In this document: in pieces, positions 58,101 through 64,000 of the stretch
Numbering within the stretch: position 1 is the first letter of the stretch
Layout: every line of letters begins with the position of its first letter
Made by a program: the position numbers and the translations under genes
Notes under the pieces: model-generated
What the model was told of the DNA's origin: nothing
Database searches by the model: none
Seen by the model: only the letters and a program-made list of their open reading frames with translations
Origin: Sipunculus nudus
Lineage: Eukaryota; Annelida; Sipuncula; Golfingiida; Sipunculidae
DNA: 64,000 nt
Reading direction: 5' to 3'
NCBI GenBank assembly: GCA_026874595.1
Contig: CM049306.1
Span: 102,439,142-102,503,141 of the forward strand

Positions 58101-60909
58101 ACATAGCTCTTTATCATACACAAAACTGGAGGGGCCACCTGGAACCATTTTTGCACAGCGTCTGTTTGTTTGTCTGCCGTGGGCTAAAATCGCTCATATC
58201 TCGGTAGTGGTTCGACTTCCTGCCTAAAATTTTGCATATGTATACAACTTGGACAGCTTCCTGGATTTGTGGTAGATGGCACAACCTACATACAAATTTT
58301 GGCTGCAGACATCCATGCTAATGTGCAACACACCTCACTCTATTTCCCCTTGCCACTCAATCCATGCCTCACTTTACCCGTACCACTCTGATTTTGGGGA
58401 TATACGTAGTCGCTTGTTGACTACCTGTATTCTAGTTTAAATTAAGTTTATATTTCACGTTTATGCAGAGGTGCTGTTACTCCCACCAGTCTCAGTAAGC
58501 ACCATCAAATTTAATTCTGTATTCTGTATTTATATCCAAAGGTGTTGTAACTCTTGGCCCCCCCCCCCCCCCCAGTCATTGAGGCCTATTTCATGAGCAC
58601 TGAGGAAAGTATTTTTATTGCAGCTTAAAAAAATCTATGGTGATACAGTTATAACTGTCGCAATCAGTTGAGCGCCGTGACCCATGGGTCCCTTGTTTCT
58701 TTGCTGCCTATATATCTGTATTGACCTCCCTGTTGATTGCAATCACTTCTTATTTCTTCAAATTTCAGTGTCCCCCCCCCCCCCCCAATATTGAACATAC
58801 CCTTATTCAGATGACAAAAATAAAAAAAGGCTACACCAAGTGAGGTTGGTTTATAGTTTTACCATGATTTTGTATTCTTTTCATGCTGTGTTTTCTCTGA
58901 TGCAGGTGGAGACACAAGTGCAGAGAATTTTTACATGGGGTTCCGCGAGTGTATGGATGAAACCATGCGTTTCCTCGTGGAGAAGCAGAACTTCAGTCCT
59001 GCTGACCCGTTCTGCATCCAGCTCCTGAAGCACCTGAAAGAGCAGGGGCGCAAGTTTGTCCCAATTACAGGTGAGCAGTACATTTCAGATATTTTTTAAA
59101 TAAAAGCAAATGTTATGCCATAAGGTATTTTAGATAATTTTGGCAAGTAAAGAAATAATGTAAGCAGGTACTCTTAGCCCATAAAGTCAAAGGTCATGCT
59201 TGTCAGTTGAGAGCCATGACACTTTGTTTTATTCTGAAATTTCTTATTTGGTTTCTGATTTGGTCTGGAACAATCTGTCACTCCTGGCTATACCATGATA
59301 GGAAATTTATATTTCCACTAAAAAAAAACAATCAGGACCAACCAAAAATATCCTCACTAAAATAAGGTGGTGTAGTTTCCATGTGATGATTTGGTCACCA
59401 TCATCATTGGATAATCCTCTTAGCTCAGCCATCTTAAAACATACAGCCAAGGATTTTCTGATTCAGAGGACATATACCTTTAAGCTAGACCAAAAAAAAC
59501 CACATCCTAATTTCCATTTTTAAAACAGTTATTGGTAATAGAGCAAAGTCAGGATTATATGAATAAACAAAAACCTGATCATCAATACTTGGATAGGATC
59601 ATAACCATCATAAACTCCATATAAGGAGAATGCCATTATTCTCCAGTGAAATATAAAATACTGGAGCAGGAACAGTCCATCTAAGGTTGCAGTGGTTGTC
59701 TGTTATAACTATGAAATAATTCACAGGGTAACAGAACTGTATATCCACTGTTTCAGGGATGTCTGCAATCTATTTACAGCATGTGTTGGCAATTTTTTGT
59801 ATTATTTTATAATATTTATAATTTTAATAATCTGTCTTGCCATTTGAGGTTATAAATTAATTTCCATTGAAAACCAGAGAAGTCATTTATATAAATAGTT
59901 ACCTTATTGCGACAGATTGTTCATATTCTTTCATTTTTGTGTCTTTATAGCCGTGTCTGGACAGAAGAGTGGAGATTCTGACCAGTCATATATGATGACT
60001 GCGCAGGAGCTGTCATTACGACAGATGGGATCTGTTGCAGACATGCAAAAAGCTCATATGGAAACAGATGGGAATTTGTTACGGCTTAGGCCAGAAATAG
60101 ATGGAAGTACCTCATCCCAGGACACGAACAGTTGTTGGTTACAGGCCATGGATGACAATTCCATGTGCTCTGCGTCAGTCAGTAAACAGGGCCAGGACAA
60201 TTCCATATTGATGCCATGCTCTGTTAGTCCTTCTTTGGATATGAGACATTCTAAAGATTCAGGGGTAGGGACAATGAGCCCAAGCAGTTGTCACGCTAGT
60301 GACTCACAAATACAGAGACTTAGTTCACCAGATGAATATAAATTTGGATTTGATAAAAACCGGGAAATTTATAAATTCAAAAATGACATAAAGCTAAGGT
60401 TCAGTGCTGACTTAAGCAGCACAGGTCTTACAACAGAGGGAGAGGACTCTGCAGTCCCAGTTGATGAGGAGTGCATGGCACTTCCGCCAAAAGAGGAAGA
60501 TCCTTCTAGTGGTGAAAACCCAGTGAAAGAGTCTCAAAACAGCCCGAGTCTGGACTCGTGTTCAACTACCACACCGTATCCTAACTCTGACAGTTCCAAT
60601 GGCAATGGTACATCATCCAGCAAAGCTGCATTAAATAACCCAGTGTCACAAGAACATGTTCCTGGCTTTGCGCTGCACACAACAGGAACTTATTACATTC
60701 CAGTTGTTATTCGCACTTCATCATTAGTGCCGTTATTCAAGGCAGAACAGAATTCTCCCTTGCCTATGAACATGTTGCATCCAATCAGTATTCCAGTAAG
60801 CTTTGGTGGGCCATGTTTCTCGGCCATGGCTAGCATCCAAGCAAATCGCAATCAAGTCACAGGAGACAATAGTAGTAGTGGAGAAGAAAGGTGTTCGAAA
60901 GAGCATTAA
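39721..60909 (+). CDS. cwo: Clockwork orange-like bHLH-Orange repressor, six exons, 478 aa (gene span)
   Basis: Coding exons: 39721-39767, 45306-45378, 51245-51346, 52940-53030, 58906-59070, 59951-60909. All introns are GT-AG and the phases join into one frame of 478 codons plus TAA. The bHLH domain covers residues ~41-96. Its basic region has H45, E49 and R53, the trio that contacts CACGTG, and no proline at the HES position. The Orange domain lies at ~110-150. The long Ser-rich C-terminus lacks WRPW. The '[17 protein letters not shown]' and '[15 protein letters not shown]' blocks are characteristic of cwo. CWO is a nuclear repressor that competes with CLK/CYC at E-boxes and sharpens circadian transcription in insects; the role in this animal is inferred. 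E-boxes at the gene suggest autoregulation. No lesions were seen. Confidence 0.92.
41241..42070 (+). promoter_or_regulatory. CpG-rich patch with E-box cluster in cwo intron 1
   Basis: In otherwise AT-rich intron, this stretch has many CpGs, CACGTG at 41313-41318 and 41984-41989, CACGTT at 41243-41248, 41361-41366 and 41473-41478, and a GC box (GCCCCGCCCCC) near 42012-42022. It could be a circadian enhancer or an alternative promoter. A transcript starting here could initiate at the in-frame ATG in exon 2 (residue 31), before the basic region. Confidence 0.45.
43097..43131. repeat. (TA)n microsatellite
   Basis: TA dinucleotides directly before the 31-bp minisatellite. Confidence 0.9.
43143..44345 (+). 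repeat. 31-bp minisatellite in cwo intron 1
   Basis: Some 35-40 imperfect copies of a ~31-bp unit run here: 'gtgacagtatagcccatgga' followed by 'ttgtattaatg'. Copies drift at both ends (related sequence from about 42890 and to about 44430). Open frames through it are simple reflections of the unit and not genes. Confidence 0.9.
44346..45305. other. End of cwo intron 1
   Basis: Decayed minisatellite edges to about 44440, then unremarkable AT-rich sequence up to the acceptor. Confidence 0.5.
45306..45378 (+). CDS. cwo: cwo exon 2 (residues 16-40)
   Basis: After TTTTTGTTTCAG, 73 bases complete the split Arg and encode a Ser/Thr-rich stretch, then '[10 protein letters not shown]' leading into the basic region. 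The donor is AGG|GTAGGT, phase 0. It contains an in-frame ATG at 45349 (residue 31), usable as an alternative start. Confidence 0.85.
48400..48570 (+). repeat. Degenerate ~25-bp tandem repeat
   Basis: About seven copies of a unit with core 'aaccctcagctgatc' followed by 'c.tgtag' occur in cwo intron 2. Confidence 0.7.
50124..50569. mobile_element. MITE-like element with TAATATACTGTGGTTG ends
   Basis: The left end TAATATACTGTGGTTG is mirrored by CAACCACAGTATATTA at the right end (one extra G just inside). Inward, 'gcgagggttttaatttcgcg' pairs loosely with 'cgaaattacagcctcgcg'. The CpG-rich 'ttcgcga' motifs recur inside. No coding frame. The target duplication is probably TA or TTA/TAA but is ambiguous in this AT-rich flank. 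Confidence 0.6.
51245..51346 (+). CDS. cwo: cwo exon 3: basic region, helix 1, loop (residues 41-74)
   Basis: 34 codons, phase 0 at both ends, from CAAAATCAG to a GTAGGG donor. It encodes the DNA-contacting basic region (H45, E49, R53) and helix 1 '[18 protein letters not shown]'. The intron falls inside the loop, before GQGRIEK. Confidence 0.96.
51347..52500 (+). other. cwo intron 3, proximal part
   Basis: AT-rich, with a degenerate family of 'cctgggaagaatgagaattc' type motifs on both strands at about 51835-52450. It leads into the acceptor minisatellite. Confidence 0.6.
52501..52939 (+). repeat. 30-bp minisatellite forming the 3' end of cwo intron 3
   Basis: Fourteen full 30-bp units plus 20 bp, each 'gattatgtgatgatttcagg' followed by 'ctgtgaacat'. 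The last partial unit supplies the genuine acceptor TGATTTCAG at 52931-52939. Every unit has one AG and an upstream CTGTGAAC that resembles a branch point about 23 bases before the next AG. A continuous open frame (SGCEH repeats) crosses the array but is out of phase with exon 4. Confidence 0.93.
52940..53030 (+). CDS. cwo: cwo exon 4: helix 2 of the bHLH (residues 75-104)
   Basis: From the acceptor in the last repeat unit, 91 bases encode '[20 protein letters not shown]' and a short linker, ending at a strong GTAAGT donor with one base of a split Gly codon. Helix 2 is essential for dimerisation, so any mis-splicing here would disable the protein. Confidence 0.96.
54010..54120 (-). repeat. 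Dispersed family tail, minus orientation
   Basis: 'TTTTTAGCTCAGCTGACT' then 'tcatctgagctatag' and 'gtccgtccgtctgtcc'. This is the reverse complement of the tails at 1710, 8120 and 16500. Confidence 0.65.
54579..56090 (+). repeat. GGTGGCGCCACC dimeric repeat block, copy B
   Basis: Starts at GTATCCGCAAAA and ends near GGCGGATACACG. The palindrome or near match recurs at about 54895, 55043, 55171, 55326, 55454 and 55921, with the ~125/~150-bp alternation seen in copy A. It is interrupted by the MITE at 55570-55886. Confidence 0.75.
55570..55886. mobile_element. 317-bp foldback MITE with TATA target duplication
   Basis: Ends are TGTCAGAGACGAGATTG and its exact inverse, and pairing extends about 60 bp inward. 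The interior is built from inverted 'gcctagacgagat' / 'atctcgcctaggcgagat' motifs, so the whole element is a near-continuous hairpin. TATA flanks both ends (55566-55569, 55887-55890). Removing element plus one TATA restores GCATGTATATACATCTTGG, the sequence of uninterrupted copies of the host repeat. Non-coding. Confidence 0.85.
57002..58436 (+). repeat. GGTGGCGCCACC dimeric repeat block, copy C
   Basis: Its 5' end is truncated, beginning at 'ctatgtttttgactgggttc'. The palindrome recurs at about 57291, 57441, 57718 and 57998 with weaker forms between. It ends 'ctacctgtattctagttt', like copies A and B. Confidence 0.75.
58672..58692 (-). repeat. Dispersed family palindromic head, minus orientation
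   Basis: GTGACCCATGGGTC preceded by 'gagcgcc' is the inverse of the heads at 1212, 7241 and 14101. It may pair with the tail at 54010-54120. Confidence 0.55.
58906..59070 (+). CDS. cwo: cwo exon 5: Orange domain (residues 105-159)
   Basis: From CTCTGATGCAG to a GTGAGC donor, 165 bases. It encodes '[20 protein letters not shown]' and '[13 protein letters not shown]', the paired helices of an Orange domain, which sets dimer-partner choice and repression in Hairy/E(spl)-related factors. Phase 1 at both ends. Confidence 0.95.
59071..59950 (+). other. cwo intron 5
   Basis: 880 bp from GTGAGC to TGTCTTTATAG; nothing else recognised. Confidence 0.75.
59951..60909 (+). CDS. cwo: cwo exon 6: C-terminal region (residues 160-478) and stop
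   Basis: The split codon (G+CC) opens a 319-codon stretch ending at TAA 60907-60909. It is Ser/Thr/Asn/Asp-rich and probably disordered. There is a '[17 protein letters not shown]' stretch suggestive of phosphorylation sites, then acidic segments. A more hydrophobic block near the end, '[18 protein letters not shown]' and '[14 protein letters not shown]', may be a conserved interaction region. No WRPW or YRPW motif. Confidence 0.93.
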
Positions 60910-61860
60910 GTGCAAATTATTATATTTGGCCTCAGGTGCTGCCTTTTGTCACAGAACATACAGGTTTTAAGCTTCAGTTATTAAACCAGCTAGAGCTGGA
61001 TGCTGAAGCTCATTTTTCTGTCTTACGGTATGAAAGGCTCACTGGTTTACTCATAACATGGGGGGAAAGGAGCCAATTATTAAAGATTTATTGTTAACAA
61101 GATGAATATTCCAGATTATAACTTGCCACAGAGGGAAGTTCTAATATCTTGAAAATGACTATTTTTCATTTATATGATTTTGTTAATGAAAAATCTTGAA
61201 TAGCTTAGGTTGAAGTAAAAACCATAAAACATATTCACGATTATTTCTTCATGTTCATTTATTTAAAAGCTCCCAAAAGAGAGAGAGAGCACCTGTAGGA
61301 AGTAAATCCAGGCCTGGACAGCAGCATTTCATCATTTGTTCTCAGACTCGAAAAGTATTTGTGATATATTTGTCAGGAAAATATTCTCTGAAGATCTCCA
61401 AAGCCAGAAGAGGAATTGTCAGATTCTTCAATTTCTAAAATAATGTTAATTGAATCCTTCACCTAATGTTCGTCAAAGTGAATTGGCAAATCTTTTAAGA
61501 GACAAGATGTTGGAATGGTCCCTGACACGTTGCTAAAACCTGTGGTACACAAATATTTCTGGAATTTTGGATGTTTTGTATTGATTTTCAACAGCATGGG
61601 GTATTGTGCTTAATTAAAAATCTATTAAACAAGCAGTGACAGAAGGTCTGTGAACATTGTTTTAGCAAGTGAAGTCAACCTGAAATGGTGTTTCACAAAA
61701 CATTATTTTTATCATGGTGTGATAGATCGTCATGAATGTTGAGGGCTTGAACAGGCTGTTCTTTTCTGCTACTTAAGGTGTATACAATGGGACAAACCAA
61801 GTTTTGTTATATAGTTTTCATGTATTCACAAGAATAAAGGTTACAGTGAAGTTTGTTCTA
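60910..61860 (+). other. cwo 3' UTR (probable)
   Basis: AT-rich non-coding sequence after the stop. The first canonical AATAAA is at 61833-61838, so a 3' UTR of about 0.95 kb is likely. A longer form using a non-canonical signal cannot be excluded. Confidence 0.5.
61833..61838 (+). terminator. AATAAA polyadenylation signal candidate for cwo
   Basis: Only clear AATAAA found downstream of the cwo stop within the window. Confidence 0.45.
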
Positions 61861-63548
61861 AGTTTTAAGCTCCACCTGGCACTCATGGCAAAACTTATTT
61901 AAAATAACAGCCAAATGGAAAGGTCTTTCAGATTTCCATTTGAAACGACATTAAAGCTGTGGTTGTTCTTCTTAGACGGAAGGTAGTAGCTCAAGGGGCG
62001 GATCCAGGTCAGGGTCAGACAGGTGTGAGGTAATGCTTTGTATTGAGTTAAGGTGGGCTTGGTGCTGTAATCAGGCAGCCGAGAACATAGCATTCCGAGT
62101 GAAAAAGCTGTTCAAAACTAGAATTTATGAACCTGCAGAATGTTTAGTTGCACACAAATCCCGTATGCCTAATCTCCGTAAATGAGAGAGACCTTGTATA
62201 TATGTAAATTATTGTCTGCTTTATGTCTTTTTTTCAGCTGTGAATTTTATTTTGTGCAGAAGAGAAGTTCTAGTCATGATTTTTTAATATGGATTCCGAT
62301 GAAATCTCTGTTCATTGCCTGTATAACTAAGTGACTATAAATTTAACATCTGTGTTAATATGTTTGCTCAGTGATACTTAATGTGGTTCGTTTTGTGATA
62401 TTTAAGAGGAAATGACAAGGAATGGGATGTTCCATTCCTTCAAAATATTATTGACCAAAAAGTAACTGTTCCCACCCAGACGTCCTGTAAGTTAACCTGC
62501 AGAGAATAGACATTGTAGATAGATGTTTCTGGTTTGTTTGCATGGGATAACTCACTATATTTCATTGGAGAAGGGATTTAATTATGAAACGCTCATTTGC
62601 ATACGGATCTCAGCTGCTACCCAGAAGCCATTTTGCATACATTTCTCCGAGATGGGATGTATCATTGTTTATCATTACTAGACATTACGGACGGTCACGT
62701 GACTGCGAGGGAGGATATCAGTTTCAGGATATCATTATTATGGTATTTGAAACGCCATAATCCACTAACATATTTTGGCTCATTGCGTAAATGGTGATTC
62801 TTTTAAACAGCTTTTTAAATTTACAGTGAGCATAGGAAACGATAGGATAATGTACGTTACAAATAGTAATATTCAGGTTGCTGTTGGGACTTGGAAAAGA
62901 AAAAAAGGGAGTTTACAGTCAAGGACAGAGTCGCATTTTTTTTCTCTCCAGTAAATTATATACCCGAAGTACACGAAGGCATGTACAAACAGGGGGAGGG
63001 GGGGGGGGGCTATGGGGTTAGCTTATAACAGAGCTAACGTTCATTGTGGAGTTCATTCGACATACCGGCTGGTCGTATATGTAGTCCATGGCATAGTTAT
63101 TGAGAAATTGGCTTCTTTCTGTGAAAGATATTGATTTTTACTTTGAGGTAACAATTGAGGTTATCCGGTTCAGGCGAGCCCTCGACGGGATATCCTTTTC
63201 ATTGCATGTCTAAAATGAGCAGTTTTCTTCAGGCAAACTCTGTATTTACTATGTATGGCTTTTAGAAGGCTTACCGGTACAGCTTTTGTTCAGGGGATAT
63301 ATATATAATATATATTAACCCTGTACAATTGACCTACATATTTGTTAAGATGTACAGTTTGTCTGACCAATTATTCTTCAGAGAAGAATGTTTGCTTGAG
63401 TTGAAGGGACCAATGCATAAATTTAGGGGTACATGTTGTATGGAGTGTGCACAATCTGATATAATCTGTATATTACTTAAAATGAAATAATACAGTTAAC
63501 AACCGTTTTGTCTAGAGTAACATAGGACTGTTTCAATTTAATGACATG
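61861..63548. other. Downstream of cwo, no gene seen
   Basis: AT-rich sequence with a G run at 62998-63009. No coding frame or known element is supported. Confidence 0.5.
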
Positions 63549-63661
63549 CATGTTTGTTGAAGATTATATGTGAACCTGTACATATATGTTTGTTAAAAAG
63601 TAAATGTGAAATATGTACATAATAATGTTTGTTTTAACGTAAATGTGAAACATGGACATTA
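63549..63661 (+). repeat. ~37-bp tandem repeat, three copies
   Basis: Three units with 'atgtttgtt', then 'taaatgtgaa' and 'tgtacata' in the same order. The last 330 bp of the window beyond it show nothing recognisable. Confidence 0.7.
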
Positions 63662-64000
63662 AATCACTAATGCTCAGATCTGTGTTTTGGTTAAGTTTTT
63701 ATTAAGCTGACTGTGATCAATTTATCGATCACCCTCCACTTACAAATCAACCGTTCGCGATCAGTTCTTTTGTAACAGATGGTACTATACGAATGTTGCA
63801 GTAATTGTATCCCTGTGACCCATGAATGGGTTCGGCAATGTTAAATACTCCTTGCAAGTTCGACTGGAGGCAGTCCAGATTTTATACTATCGACCCACCC
63901 TCTTCAAAATGCCCCTTCACCATCGGTCTACCGGAAGACCTCGGGGTCTCCAGATGGATCAACCCGGCCCCGCGACCTATATAGGTTATATACAATGATA

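Larger units (their letters stand above)
53031..58905 (+). other. cwo intron 4
   Basis: 5.9 kb from GTAAGT to CTCTGATGCAG. It holds a dispersed-family tail (minus orientation, near 54012), two GGTGGCGCCACC blocks, a nested MITE, C runs near 56385-56418, 58559-58574 and 58772-58786, and a dispersed-family head near 58678. 53250-54000 shows nothing recognisable. Confidence 0.75.

Noticed and set aside
60891-61097. 68-codon frame overlapping the cwo stop
   Set aside because: Different frame from cwo, in the probable 3' UTR, with no supporting features.

Overview
This is animal nuclear DNA, most likely from a bivalve or another lophotrochozoan. It is AT-rich, full of (TA)n microsatellites and dispersed repeats, and has spliced genes with multi-kilobase introns. 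No prokaryotic gene organisation is visible. The species call is inference from protein and repeat style; no database was searched.

Two host genes can be assembled from splice sites and reading phase. (1) Minus strand, 21759 to 6436: a two-exon gene for a 323-residue protein with a phospholipase-D-like C-terminal half. Its exons lie on either side of a 14.35-kb intron made mostly of repeats. (2) Plus strand, 39721 to 60909: a six-exon gene for a 478-residue bHLH-Orange repressor that I identify as clockwork orange (cwo), a negative-limb component of the animal circadian clock. All five introns have GT/AG ends and all phases agree.

Layout. 1-6435: no supported gene, several dispersed repeat copies, and a degenerate tandem repeat just past the PLD-like stop codon. 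6436-21759: PLD-like gene. Its intron holds a 1833-bp DNA transposon with a 6-bp target duplication (8199-10031), a GGTGGCGCCACC repeat block, a ~135-bp tandem repeat carrying DR1 nuclear-receptor half-sites, and a ~1.05-kb long inverted repeat. 21760-25820: no gene, repeats and microsatellites. 25821-32577: one young Ty3/gypsy-type LTR retrotransposon on the minus strand with 1132-bp LTRs, an AAGGG target duplication, PBS and polypurine tract, integrase ahead of RT/RNase H, and an internal deletion of the RT catalytic region. 32578-39260: no gene, with a cluster of (TA)n arrays. 39260-64000: cwo with its upstream region, introns and 3' region.

The most interesting structure is in cwo. The end of intron 3 is a 30-bp minisatellite of 14 2/3 units, and the genuine acceptor of the exon encoding the second half of the bHLH is the last unit. 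Each earlier unit carries its own branch-point-like sequence and an AG, and splicing to any of them would introduce a stop codon within eight codons. cwo also has CACGTG/CACGTT E-boxes just upstream of its start codon and in a CpG-rich patch of intron 1. Intron 4 contains a 317-bp foldback MITE inserted in another repeat with a TATA duplication.
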